From Limimaricola soesokkakensis (GTDB lineage Bacteria > Pseudomonadota > Alphaproteobacteria > Rhodobacterales > Rhodobacteraceae): 64,000 nt of DNA. The notes below the pieces were generated by a model that saw only the letters and a program-made list of their open reading frames with translations, ran no database searches and was not told the origin of the DNA. How positions within the stretch are numbered: the first letter of the stretch is position 1; every line of letters begins with the position of its first letter. The DNA lies in contig NZ_FWFY01000005.1 in assembly GCF_900172345.1 (NCBI RefSeq), positions 1 to 64,000 of the forward strand, written 5' to 3'. Of the stretch, positions 18,749-29,184 are shown piece after piece. Both the position numbers and the translations under genes were made by a program.

Positions 18749-19375
18749 TCAGCCGCGCCAGGTCCGGATGGGCCCCGAGTCGATATGGGTGAAATCCGAG
18801 CCGTGGTAGCGCCCCACGCCACCGACCTGCAGCCATTCCGCGATGTTCGCCACCTCTTCCGTCGGAATGCCCGCAAACTGGATGTCTGCGGCCCGCCGCC
18901 TCATGTGATAGCTGTTGGATGCGGCGCCGCCCCCCCGGCTTTGCAGAAGCCGCGTGGTTTGCGGCGTGCGGAAACCCGAGAGCAGGGTGATCTGGCCCGA
19001 ATGCCCCTGCCGCCGCACCGCATCCGAGAGCGCTGCCAGCCCCCAGTAGATCCTCGGGTCGATGCTCGGGGCCTCCCCGTCGCGCCAGTCCCGGAACAGC
19101 CAGTCCAGCCGCTGCAGGGCGCGCCGATCGGTGCGGCCGTTCTTCATGAACCGCAGGGCCGTCCGCTCCCCGGTATGCGCATTCGAGATGTCGAGGTAAC
19201 TGTCCCCTTTGGGAAACACGAAATCCAGCCGGGAGCCGGAACGCGTGGGCGGGGGGAGCTTCTCATAGCCGCGGGCGGCACAGCCTGACAGGAGCGGCGT
19301 GGCAAGGCCCGCCCCAAGAGCGCAGACAAGCTTGCGCCGTGTGACGCGGCCCGCGGGCGGGCTTACTGTGTTCAT
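18749..19375 (-). CDS. DUF882 / peptidase M15-like exported lipoprotein
   Basis: The 208-residue protein starts with a TRRKL twin-Arg-like segment and a lipobox L-L-S-G-C, so it is probably exported and lipid-anchored. The DUF882 domain (about 45-208) shows S-G-F-R-T-P-Q-T, then S-Y-H-M-R-R-R-A-A-D-I-Q, then G-V-G-R-Y-H-G-S-D-F-T-H-I-D-S-G-P-I-R-T-W. Those His and Asp residues match the zinc and catalytic set of D,D-carboxypeptidase-like M15 folds. A role in cell-wall trimming is likely; E. coli YcbK (MepK) is a relative that cleaves 3-3 crosslinks. Confidence 0.88.
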   Translation of the reverse strand: MNTVSPPAGRVTRRKLVCALGAGLATPLLSGCAARGYEKLPPPTRSGSRLDFVFPKGDSYLDISNAHTGERTALRFMKNGRTDRRALQRLDWLFRDWRDGEAPSIDPRIYWGLAALSDAVRRQGHSGQITLLSGFRTPQTTRLLQSRGGGAASNSYHMRRRAADIQFAGIPTEEVANIAEWLQVGGVGRYHGSDFTHIDSGPIRTWRG

Positions 19376-19952
19376 GGTTCCTCATCACTGCTCGGCCCCG
19401 TTTCCCGGGGTCTCGAAGGCGACGCTGTTGAGAGCGCCTCCCATATGCAAAGCATGCGACAGGCCATGACGCCGAGCAAGACCGATTTGGGGAGGTCGGG
19501 CCGAGACGATGCCGGATCGCAGCGGCGGTCTCGTCCTCGGGGCAGGACACTGCCCGGACACTCCCTCGTTCAAGCAGGCGCTGGCCCCGCCGGCGACATT
19601 TTTTGCAAACCCGACATCGGAGAAACCGTTGGTGACGTCGTCCTTCCGTGGCCTTGGAAGCTCGAAAGCAAGGCTCCCGCACATCGCGGCCTCGTTCAAC
19701 TGTTCCACGAAATATCAGCTCAACCGGTCGTTTGCCCGGTCCTGTCTCCATACGCTGTCAACGAAATTTACTAGGCTTGAAAGGGTGAGTAAAATCTTTT
19801 ACTAAATCCCGCGACTTCTCTCCAGGTTGTGTGACTTCTCACCGGAAATCCGTATTCCAGAGATGAGGAGATGTGCGCTGGGACGTTTTGGCCAATGAGC
19901 CAGCCGGTCTTGGAGGAGACCCGCAGCGCACCCGAACCGGAGGAAAAAGCTC
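19376..19952. other. Regulatory gap upstream of acs
   Basis: About 575 bases lie between divergent genes. I see no supported coding sequence. The last 200 bases are AT-richer and hold a symmetric AGTAAAA/TTTTACT element (listed separately) and the acs ribosome site GGAGG near 19939. Both genes presumably have their promoters here. Confidence 0.45.
19788..19803. promoter_or_regulatory. Inverted-repeat operator candidate upstream of acs
   Basis: AGTAAAA (19788-19794) and TTTTACT (19797-19803) are exact reverse complements separated by TC. A related half site, TTTACTA, occurs about 25 bases upstream. The element lies about 150 bases before the acs start, a normal place for a regulator of acetate or short-chain-acid metabolism. 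The binding protein is unknown. Confidence 0.45.
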
Positions 19953-21923
<1,971 letters not shown>

Positions 21924-21928
21924 GGCCG

Positions 21929-22618
21929 ATGGATGGCAGGAACACCCCTTTGAAAGCCCCCGCCTTCATCCTTCTCGGCCCCCCGGGCGCCGGGAAGGGC
22001 ACGCAGGCGCGTAGGCTCGAAGAGCGCTTCGGCCTCGTCCAGCTTTCCACCGGCGACCTGCTGCGCGCCGCCGTGGCCGCGGGCAGCGAGGCCGGGGCAC
22101 GGGCGAAAGAGGTGATGGACGCGGGCGGGCTCGTCTCGGACGAAATCGTCATCGCCATCCTCGACGACCGGCTTGATCGTCCCGACACGGCCCAGGGTGT
22201 CATCCTCGACGGTTTTCCGCGCACCACGACGCAGGCCGCGGCGCTCGACGGGCTGCTCGCCCGCCGGGGGCAGTCGGTCTCGGCGGTGATCAGCCTCGAG
22301 GTCGATGACGCGGCGATGGTCGAGCGGATCTCGGGCCGCTACACCTGCGCCACCTGCGGCGAAGGCTGGCACGACAGCTTCAAGCGCCCGGCCACCCCTG
22401 GCATCTGCGACGCCTGCGGCGGCACCGAGTTCAAGCGCCGCGCCGACGACACCGCCGAGACGGTGGCCTCGCGACTCGCCGCCTACCACGCCGAGACCGC
22501 GCCGCTGATCGACCATTACCGCGCCCGCGGCACGCTGGAACGCGTGCCCGCGATGGGCGCGATTGACGACGTCGCACAGGCCCTGTCGGAGATCGTCCGG
22601 CGACACGAGACGGCCTGA
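21929..22618 (+). CDS. adk: Adenylate kinase, zinc-LID type
   Basis: The 229-residue protein has the nucleotide loop G-P-P-G-A-G-K-G-T-Q near residues 17-26, the AMP-site S-T-G-D-L-L-R, the D-G-F-P-R-T motif, and a LID with four Cys (C-A-T-C then C-D-A-C), a zinc-binding version. It converts AMP plus ATP to 2 ADP. It starts 5 bases after acs, so it is almost certainly co-translated with it. The AMP made by Acs is its substrate, a direct metabolic reason for the pairing. It may not be the housekeeping copy, which usually lies among ribosomal protein genes. Confidence 0.93.
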   Translation: MDGRNTPLKAPAFILLGPPGAGKGTQARRLEERFGLVQLSTGDLLRAAVAAGSEAGARAKEVMDAGGLVSDEIVIAILDDRLDRPDTAQGVILDGFPRTTTQAAALDGLLARRGQSVSAVISLEVDDAAMVERISGRYTCATCGEGWHDSFKRPATPGICDACGGTEFKRRADDTAETVASRLAAYHAETAPLIDHYRARGTLERVPAMGAIDDVAQALSEIVRRHETA

Positions 22619-22689
22619 GCGACGACCAAGACCGGCGGCCGGAGGAACGCGTGAGGGCCGCCATCCACGCAACGACGGGAGGAGCCCGC

Positions 22690-22977
22690 ATGTCGGATCA
22701 TACGACACATCCACCAACGACGATGACCAAGGATGACAAGGCCTATTGGTCCGCGAATGTGCGGATCATCACCATCTGCCTCGTCATCTGGGCCACCGTT
22801 TCATTCGGCTTCGGCATCATCCTGCGGCCGCTGATCAGCTGGATCGGCGTCGGCGGCACCGATCTGGGCTTCTGGTTCGCGCAGCAGGGGTCGATCCTCG
22901 TCTTCCTGGCGCTGATCTTCTTTTATGCCTGGCGGATGAACCGGCTCGACCGGCAATACGGCGTCGAGGAGGAATAA
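22690..22977 (+). CDS. DUF4212 small membrane subunit of a solute symporter
   Basis: The 95-residue protein has two transmembrane helices (about 20-42 and 58-80) and a charged C-terminus. DUF4212 proteins are encoded directly before VC_2705-type sodium:solute symporters and are thought to be their small subunit. GGAGGAG lies 7 bases before the ATG at 22690, and only 5 bases separate the stop from the symporter start. Confidence 0.9.
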   Translation: MSDHTTHPPTTMTKDDKAYWSANVRIITICLVIWATVSFGFGIILRPLISWIGVGGTDLGFWFAQQGSILVFLALIFFYAWRMNRLDRQYGVEEE

Positions 22978-22982
22978 GCGCC

Positions 22983-24764
22983 ATGGACCAGTTCACCCTC
23001 AACCTGATTTTCGTCGGCGCCTCATTCGCGCTCTATATCGGCATCGCGATCTGGGCCCGCGCCGGATCGACCTCGGAGTTCTACGCCGCCGGGCGTGGCG
23101 TCCATCCCGTGACCAACGGCATGGCCACCGCGGCCGACTGGATGTCGGCGGCCTCCTTCATCTCGATGGCGGGCCTGATCGCCTTCACCGGCTACGACAA
23201 CTCCACTTACCTGATGGGCTGGACCGGCGGCTACGTGCTGCTGGCGCTGCTGCTCGCCCCCTACCTCCGCAAGTTCGGCAAGTTCACCGTGCCCGAATTC
23301 ATCGGTGACCGGTTCTACAGCCCGACCGCGCGGCTCGTGGCCGTGATCAGCCTGCTGGTGGCCTCGCTCACCTACGTGATCGGCCAGATGACCGGCGTCG
23401 GCGTGGCCTTCGGCCGCTTCCTCGAGGTCGACAACACCACCGGCCTGCTGATCGGCGCCGTCGTCGTCTTCGCCTATGCGGTGTTCGGCGGCATGAAGGG
23501 CGTCACCTACACCCAGGTCGCGCAGTACTGCGTGCTGATCGCCGCCTACACGATCCCGGCGGTCTTCATCTCGCTGCAGCTCACCGGTAACCCGATCCCG
23601 GCGTTCGGCCTCTTTGCCGAAACCGGCTCCGGCGAGCCGCTGCTGCAGACCCTCGACCAGATCGTCACCGATCTCGGCTTCAAGGCCTATACCGAGCATC
23701 ACGGCGACACCTTCAACATGCTGCTCTTCACGCTCAGCCTGATGATCGGCACCGCCGGCCTGCCGCACGTGATCATGCGCTTCTTCACCGTGCCCAAGGT
23801 TTCCGATGCGCGCTGGTCGGCCGGCTGGACGCTGGTCTTCATCGCGCTGCTCTATCTCACGGCCCCCGCCGTGGGCGCGATGGCGCGGCTCAACATCACC
23901 CAGCAGTTCTGGCCGCAGGGCACGAACGCCGAAGCCGTCTCGGTCGAGACGATTGAGAGCGACCCGGCCTACGACTGGATGGCGACCTGGCAGCAGACCG
24001 GCCTTCTGGGCTGGGAGGACAAGAACGGCGACGGCCGGATCCAGTACTACAACGACGCCGCGCCCGAGATGCAGGAGCGCGCCGCCGCTGCCGGCTGGGA
24101 AGGCAACGAGCTCGTCAACTTCAACAACGACATCCTCGTCCTCGCCAACCCCGAGATCGCCAACCTGCCGGGTTGGGTGATCGGCCTCGTCGCCGCCGGC
24201 GGTCTCGCCGCCGCGCTGTCGACGGCCGCCGGCCTGCTGCTCGCCATCTCTTCGGCGGTCAGCCACGACCTGGTGAAGGGCCGCATCGCGCCGAACATCT
24301 CCGAGAAGGGCGAACTGCTGTCGGCGCGGATCGCGATGGCCGCCGCCATCGCCGTGGCGACCTATCTCGGGATCAACCCGCCGGGCTTTGCCGCGCAGAC
24401 CGTGGCGCTCGCCTTCGGCCTCGCCGCCGCGTCGATCTTCCCGGCGCTGATGATGGGCATCTTCTCCAAGCGGGTGAACAACACCGGCGCCGTGGCGGGG
24501 ATGCTCGTGGGCCTCGGCGTGACGGTGGTCTACATCTTCCTGCACAAGGGCTGGTTCTTCGTCCCGGGCACCAACTCCTTCGACGATTCGGACCCGCTCC
24601 TGTTCACCGTGAAGTCGACCTCCTTCGGCGCGGTGGGTGCGGTCCTGAACTTCGCCACGGCCATCCTGGTCAGCCGCGCGACGCAGGAGCCGCCGCAGGA
24701 GATCCAGGAGCTCGTCGAAAGCGTCCGCATCCCGCGCGGCGCCGGGGCGGCCACCGCCCACTGA
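22983..24764 (+). CDS. Sodium:solute symporter (VC_2705/ActP-like)
   Basis: The 593-residue membrane protein of the SSS family has about 13 helices. The N-terminal conserved block A-A-G-R-G-V-H-P-V-T-N-G-M-A-T-A-A-D-W-M-S-A-A-S-F is typical of acetate/short-chain carboxylate symporters. A soluble loop of about 75 residues (around 320-395) carries a D-K-N-G-D-G-R-I-Q EF-hand-like calcium loop, common in this subgroup. With DUF4212 and acs it most likely brings in acetate or a similar acid. Confidence 0.92.
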   Translation: MDQFTLNLIFVGASFALYIGIAIWARAGSTSEFYAAGRGVHPVTNGMATAADWMSAASFISMAGLIAFTGYDNSTYLMGWTGGYVLLALLLAPYLRKFGKFTVPEFIGDRFYSPTARLVAVISLLVASLTYVIGQMTGVGVAFGRFLEVDNTTGLLIGAVVVFAYAVFGGMKGVTYTQVAQYCVLIAAYTIPAVFISLQLTGNPIPAFGLFAETGSGEPLLQTLDQIVTDLGFKAYTEHHGDTFNMLLFTLSLMIGTAGLPHVIMRFFTVPKVSDARWSAGWTLVFIALLYLTAPAVGAMARLNITQQFWPQGTNAEAVSVETIESDPAYDWMATWQQTGLLGWEDKNGDGRIQYYNDAAPEMQERAAAAGWEGNELVNFNNDILVLANPEIANLPGWVIGLVAAGGLAAALSTAAGLLLAISSAVSHDLVKGRIAPNISEKGELLSARIAMAAAIAVATYLGINPPGFAAQTVALAFGLAAASIFPALMMGIFSKRVNNTGAVAGMLVGLGVTVVYIFLHKGWFFVPGTNSFDDSDPLLFTVKSTSFGAVGAVLNFATAILVSRATQEPPQEIQELVESVRIPRGAGAATAH

Positions 24765-24770
24765 GCCTCG

Positions 24771-24801
24771 GCAAGAGGCGGCGCCATCCGCCGCCCCTTG
24801 C
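24771..24801 (+). terminator. Hairpin between symporter and DUF294 genes
   Basis: GCAAG-a-GGCGGC (24771-24782) pairs with GCCGCC-c-CTTGC (24790-24801) over 11 bp with one mismatch and a 7-nt loop. It may separate the highly expressed acs-adk-transporter part from the regulatory genes downstream, by partial termination or processing. Confidence 0.5.
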
Positions 24802-24856
24802 GACCCCTGCGTCCCGCGCCCACCATGGCGCGGGACGACACCGATCGGAGCTTCCG

Positions 24857-26683
24857 ATGTCCCAGCCCCTCGACGATTTCTTCGCGCGCCAGCCCCCTTG
24901 GGACCGGCTGCCCGACGCGACGCGCCACCGGATCGCCGTCGCCGCCCAACCGATCGAAGCCGCCGATGGCCAGATCCTCACGCAGGTCGGTACGCCGCAG
25001 CCCGGCCTTTTCGTGATCCGCGCCGGCGCCGTCACCACGACCGATGCGCGCGGCGCCATCGTCTCGCGTCTGGGCCCCGGCAACAGCTTCGGCGAACGCG
25101 CGCTGCAGCGCGGCGGCACCGCGCTGGTCACCGCCCGCGCCGATACCGACAGCGAGCTGCTGCTGCTGTCCCCCGACCTCTTCGCCGAATTGATGCGCGA
25201 GCACGACCTCGTGCGCCGCTTCTTCGACCGCTCCAACCCGCTCGGCGATCGCCCCCGCACCCGCGCCGAAGAGCTCACCTCCACCCGCGTCGCCGATCTC
25301 ATGGCGACCGATCCGGTAACCTGCGCCCCCGGCGCGAGCCTCCTCGATGCCGCCCGCCTGATGCGCGATCACCGCATATCCTCTCTTTGCGTGACCGAGG
25401 ATGGCCGCCTGCGTGGCATCCTCACGCTGCGCGACATGGTGAACAAGGCGATGGCCGCGCCACTGCCGCCCGACACCCCGGTGGCACGGGTGATGACCGA
25501 AGCGCCGATCACCCTGCCCTCGGCGGCCATCGGCTCCGACGTGCTGCACCGGATGATGGAGCGCCATCTCGGCCATCTGCCGATCGTCGATGACGGGAGG
25601 CTGGTGGGCATGGTCACCCAGACCGACCTCACCCGGTTCCTCGCCTCGACCTCCGCCGGTCTCGTGGGCGACATGGCCCGCGCCGGCTCGCCGGAAGAAC
25701 TGGCCCGCGTCACCGCCCGGATCCCCGAACTGCTCGTTCAGCTCACCGCCGCCGGCAACCGCCACGAGGTCGTCACCCGGCTCGTCACCGACATGGCCGA
25801 CGGCGCGACGCGTCGGCTGATCCGCCTCTACGAGAAGGCGCAGGGCGCGGCGCCCGTCCCCTTCGCCTGGGTCGCCTGCGGCAGTCAGGGGCGGCAGGAA
25901 CAGACCGGCATCTCGGATCAGGACAACGCGCTGATCATCTCTGACGCGGCCACGGATGAGGACATGGAATGGTTCGCCGGTCTCGCCCGCTTCGTCTCGG
26001 ACGGGCTCGACGCCGCCGGCTATTTCTTCTGCCCCGGCGACATGATGGCGACCAATCCGCGCTGGCGGCAGCGCGCCTCGGTCTGGGCGGGCTATTTCCG
26101 CGACTGGATCGCCCAGCCATCGAAAGAGGCGCAGATGCTCGCTTCGGTCATGTTCGACCTGCGGGTGATCGCGGGCGAAGAGGGTCTCTTCGCGCCGCTC
26201 CACCATGACACGCTGCGCGCGGCGAGCGGAAACTCGATCTTCACCGCCCACATGGCCTCGAACGCCCTCGGCCACGTGCCGCCGCTGGGCCTGCTGCGCG
26301 GCTTCGCGACGCTGCGCTCGGGGGAGCACCGCAACCATATCGACCTCAAGCTGAACGGCGTCGTGCCGGTCGTGGACCTCGCCCGGATGTACGCCCTCGA
26401 GGGCCGGCTGCTGCCCGCGAACACCCGCGCCCGGATCGAGGCGGCGGGCGAGGCCGGCGTCATCAGCCTTCATGGCGCGCGCGATCTGCTCAACGCCTAC
26501 GACGTGATCGCCCAGACCCGGATCGAGCATCAGACCCGCCAGATCCGGCGCGGAGAGGCACCCGACAACTTCATGCAGCCAAGGGAGCTTTCGGATTTCG
26601 AACGCTCCCACCTGCGCGACGCCTTTGTGGTCGTGAAGACGATGCAGGCCGCGATGATGCAGGGGCGGCGTCTATTGGGATAG
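24857..26683 (+). CDS. cNMP-binding/CBS/DUF294 nucleotidyltransferase-like signalling protein
   Basis: The 608-residue cytosolic protein has a cyclic-nucleotide-binding fold at about 10-125, two CBS domains at about 140-260, a DUF294 domain with G-S-Q-G-R-Q-E-Q-T near 340 and S-D-Q-D-N-A (GlnD-like nucleotidyltransferase centre), and a DUF294 C-terminal helical part. CBS domains often sense AMP/ATP. Its constant neighbourhood with acs and symporters in proteobacteria suggests control of acetate uptake or energy charge. GGAG sits 7 bases before ATG 24857. The target of any nucleotidyl transfer is unknown. Confidence 0.9.
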   Translation: MSQPLDDFFARQPPWDRLPDATRHRIAVAAQPIEAADGQILTQVGTPQPGLFVIRAGAVTTTDARGAIVSRLGPGNSFGERALQRGGTALVTARADTDSELLLLSPDLFAELMREHDLVRRFFDRSNPLGDRPRTRAEELTSTRVADLMATDPVTCAPGASLLDAARLMRDHRISSLCVTEDGRLRGILTLRDMVNKAMAAPLPPDTPVARVMTEAPITLPSAAIGSDVLHRMMERHLGHLPIVDDGRLVGMVTQTDLTRFLASTSAGLVGDMARAGSPEELARVTARIPELLVQLTAAGNRHEVVTRLVTDMADGATRRLIRLYEKAQGAAPVPFAWVACGSQGRQEQTGISDQDNALIISDAATDEDMEWFAGLARFVSDGLDAAGYFFCPGDMMATNPRWRQRASVWAGYFRDWIAQPSKEAQMLASVMFDLRVIAGEEGLFAPLHHDTLRAASGNSIFTAHMASNALGHVPPLGLLRGFATLRSGEHRNHIDLKLNGVVPVVDLARMYALEGRLLPANTRARIEAAGEAGVISLHGARDLLNAYDVIAQTRIEHQTRQIRRGEAPDNFMQPRELSDFERSHLRDAFVVVKTMQAAMMQGRRLLG

Positions 26684-26719
26684 CCCCGCGCCACCCGGCG
26701 CGGACAAGGGAGGAATGCG

Positions 26720-27241
26720 ATGTTTCTGGAACTTCTCGGCGTGATCTTCGCGGGCGTGACCGGCGCTCTCGTCGTCTACGCCGCGAACCGCGCGACGGGC
26801 GGACGGTTGCCGCGCTGGCTGATGCCCGCCGTGGCGGGACTGGCGATGATCGGCGCCACGATCAGCCTCGAATACAGCTGGTACGATCGGACCGCCGCCG
26901 CGCTTCCCGAAGGTCTTGTGGTCGCGGACACGGTCGAAGAGCGCGCGGTCTACCGCCCCTGGACCTATCTGGTGCCCTACACCGACCGCTTCGTCGCCAT
27001 CGACCGCACGAGCCTTCAGACCAATCCCGACCGCCCTGGCGAACGCATCGCCAATATCTACTTCTTCGGCAGGTGGGCGCCGCTGCGGCAGGTGCCGGTT
27101 GCCTTCGACTGCACGCAGGGCCGCCGCGCCGCGCTGGTCGAGGGGGCCGGCATCGCCGCCGACGGCCGCATCGAGGGCGCAGACTGGACGCAGGCATCGC
27201 CCGGCGATCCGCTGCTCGCCGCCGCCTGCGCCGGAACCTGA
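26720..27241 (+). CDS. Hypothetical membrane-anchored protein
   Basis: Not recognised. The 173-residue protein has two N-terminal hydrophobic helices (about 2-22 and 31-52), then an extracytoplasmic-looking domain with Y-R-P-W-T-Y-L-V-P, Y-F-F-G-R-W-A-P and a lone C-T-Q/C pair near residues 133 and 170 that could form a disulfide. GGAGG lies 6 bases before the ATG. It is sandwiched between the DUF294 gene and the exonuclease gene with a 1-base gap to the latter, so it belongs to the same operon. Confidence 0.75.
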   Translation: MFLELLGVIFAGVTGALVVYAANRATGGRLPRWLMPAVAGLAMIGATISLEYSWYDRTAAALPEGLVVADTVEERAVYRPWTYLVPYTDRFVAIDRTSLQTNPDRPGERIANIYFFGRWAPLRQVPVAFDCTQGRRAALVEGAGIAADGRIEGADWTQASPGDPLLAAACAGT

Positions 27242-27242
27242 G

Positions 27243-28622
27243 ATGAAGCGGCGGGGCCTGCGCCAGCGCGTCGCGTTCTTCTTCGCGCTGGTCGCCGCGG
27301 GGGGGCTCGCCGCGATCGCCGCGGGCCTCGCCCTCGGCTACCGGCAGGCCGCGCCGACCGACATCGCGCCGTTCGTCACCGCCGGCGTGGTGGCCGGGTT
27401 CGGCCTCGTCGCGATCACCGCCGGGATCTGGCTGCTGTTCGACGAGAACGTGGCCAAGCCGGTCATCGCTCTCGCCGCCCGGCTGCGGGCCCATGCCCAT
27501 GGCGGCGCGGAGATATCGCTCGACCTCGAGAGCGCCCGCTGGCTGGACGACCTCGTCCCCGCCGCCGCCGCCGTCGCCGACAAGCTCGGCCGCTCCACCC
27601 TCGACGCCGCCGAGGCGCTGGCCGAACGCACCGCCGAGCTTGCCGCCGAGAAGGACCGTCTCGCCGCCGTGCTCACCGGCATGCCGGTCGCCGTCAGCAT
27701 CATGGAGCCCGGGCACAAGCTCGTCCTCTATGACGGGCAGTCCGCCGATCTCCTCGGACAGGAGGGGCCGGTGCGGCTCAACGCCTCGATCTTCGAGTAT
27801 CTCCGCCCCGGCCCGATCGAAGCCGCGCTCGACGAACTCCACCGCCGAAGCGCCCGTCGCGCCCCCCTCGTGGCCGAAACGCTGTCAGGCCGGGTCTGCG
27901 CCGGCCATATCCGGCTGATGGGCGAGGAGGCGGGCTACATGCTCATGCTCGAGCCGCTGGACCCCGAGGCCGAGCGCCCGCTCACATACGATTTCGCCCT
28001 GCTGGCGGGCCGGGCCGCCGCCGCCCGCGACACCCCGCTGCGCGAGCTGAGCTTCGTGGTCTTCGACACCGAGACGACCGGCCTCGACCCCGCCTCGGAC
28101 GCGATCGTGCAGATCGGCGCCGTGCGCGTCCTGGGCGGTCGGATCGTCCCGGGCGAGGTCTTCGAGACGCTGGTCGATCCCGGACGGCCGATCCCCGCCG
28201 CCGCCGCCCGCGTCCATCGCATCACCACCGAGGCGGTCGCAGGCGCGCCCGACCCGGCCAGTGCGGCCGAAGCCTTCCGCCGCTTTGCCCGAGGCTCGAT
28301 CCCGGTGGCGCATAACGCGCCTTTCGACATGGCCATGCTGCGTCGCGCCGGTGCCGCGCCCGCGCCGCCCATCCTCGACACGGTGCTGATCTCGGCCGTC
28401 GTCTATGGCGGCCACGAGACGCATACGCTCGACGCGCTCGTCGATAGGCTCGGCGTCGCGCTGTCCGAGGCCGAGCGCCACACCGCGCTCGGAGATGCGC
28501 GCGCGACGGCCGAGGTCTTGGTCCGCCTGCTCGCCATCTGCGAGGGCCGCGGCCTCACAACACTCGGGGCGCTGATCGACGAGATGCGCCGCCATGAACG
28601 GCTCGTCGAAGCCCTCGTCTGA
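27243..28622 (+). CDS. Membrane-anchored 3'-5' exonuclease (DnaQ/DEDDh) with PAS-like linker
   Basis: The 459-residue protein has two transmembrane helices (about 10-32 and 42-66), a HAMP-like and coiled segment (75-140), a PAS-like region (about 142-245), then a complete DEDDh exonuclease at 268-435. Catalytic residues visible are D275 and E277 (FDTETTG), D362 (NAPFD), H413 and D418 (H-T-A-L-G-D). The nuclease should face the cytoplasm. Sensor architecture joined to an exonuclease rather than a kinase is unusual. It ends the acs cluster; its substrate, DNA, RNA or small nucleotides, is unknown. Confidence 0.88.
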   Translation: MKRRGLRQRVAFFFALVAAGGLAAIAAGLALGYRQAAPTDIAPFVTAGVVAGFGLVAITAGIWLLFDENVAKPVIALAARLRAHAHGGAEISLDLESARWLDDLVPAAAAVADKLGRSTLDAAEALAERTAELAAEKDRLAAVLTGMPVAVSIMEPGHKLVLYDGQSADLLGQEGPVRLNASIFEYLRPGPIEAALDELHRRSARRAPLVAETLSGRVCAGHIRLMGEEAGYMLMLEPLDPEAERPLTYDFALLAGRAAAARDTPLRELSFVVFDTETTGLDPASDAIVQIGAVRVLGGRIVPGEVFETLVDPGRPIPAAAARVHRITTEAVAGAPDPASAAEAFRRFARGSIPVAHNAPFDMAMLRRAGAAPAPPILDTVLISAVVYGGHETHTLDALVDRLGVALSEAERHTALGDARATAEVLVRLLAICEGRGLTTLGALIDEMRRHERLVEALV

Positions 28623-28642
28623 AGGCCAAAGCGCGCGCCGGA

Positions 28643-28746
28643 CAGGCTGCCCGTCCAAGGCTCCGACCGGGGCGACGACAGGAGCCCCGGTGATCTGACC
28701 CGCCGGAGGCTGCACGACTCGAGAACGGGCAGCCTGCCGAGGCGCG
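28643..28746. repeat. Nested inverted repeats with alternative pairings
   Basis: Outer arms CAGGCTGCCCGT (28643-28654) and ACGGGCAGCCTG (28735-28746) are perfect complements 80 bases apart. Inside, ACCGGGGC (28666-28673) pairs with GCCCCGGT (28684-28691), while GGCTCC (28659-28664) could instead pair with GGAGCC (28681-28686). A second AGGCTGC at 28707-28713 competes for the right outer arm. Mutually exclusive stems of this sort are seen in attenuators, but no leader peptide or T-run is apparent. Confidence 0.55.
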
Positions 28747-29184
28747 TCGCCGCAATCGGCCCCCTTAGCCAAGGTAGACCGAGCGGAGGCTTGCGCTTCG
28801 CCCTACGCGTTTAGGGACGCCACTTTTCACACTTCGTTAGGGCGCACAGGTCGCTCCATGTCGATTTGGGCCAAAAATTGCCAAAAATCTTCAGGTCGCG
28901 GAGCTTTTCGAAAATTGCGCGCGCATGCGCGACCGCGCAGCGGCACGAGCACTGCCGCATTTCGGAATACATCAAGATTGCCACCGGCCGTCGAAGGGAC
29001 GCTAAGCCCCTAAAGCCAGCGCTCCGCCCCCCTCGACCGGCTGCTGGACCCCGGCTTTTCGCCGCCTTAATGGGCCAGCGAGTCGGGCGCGCATGGCGCG
29101 CTCGCCGGAATGCCGGTCTTGGGAGAGGCCGGCGAGGAGGACAAGGCGGCGGCGACGCCGCGATCATTCTGGGAGGAATACAAC
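28747..29184. other. Gap upstream of the AGCS symporter
   Basis: No gene is supported in these 438 bases. The stretch 28820-28990 is AT-richer and includes two closely spaced CCAAAAAT(T/C) blocks (about 28870-28890) and a self-complementary CGCGCATGCGCG near 28919-28931. The symporter ribosome site GGGAGGA lies at the right end. Confidence 0.4.

Noticed and set aside
18495-18809. Plus-strand frame with a partly protein-like N-terminus
   Set aside because: It loses protein character after about 45 codons, has no ribosome site and overlaps the DUF882 gene.
22746-24761. Long open frames in other phases across the symporter gene, both strands
   Set aside because: The symporter and DUF4212 frames have clear families and ribosome sites; the others are GC-driven chance frames.
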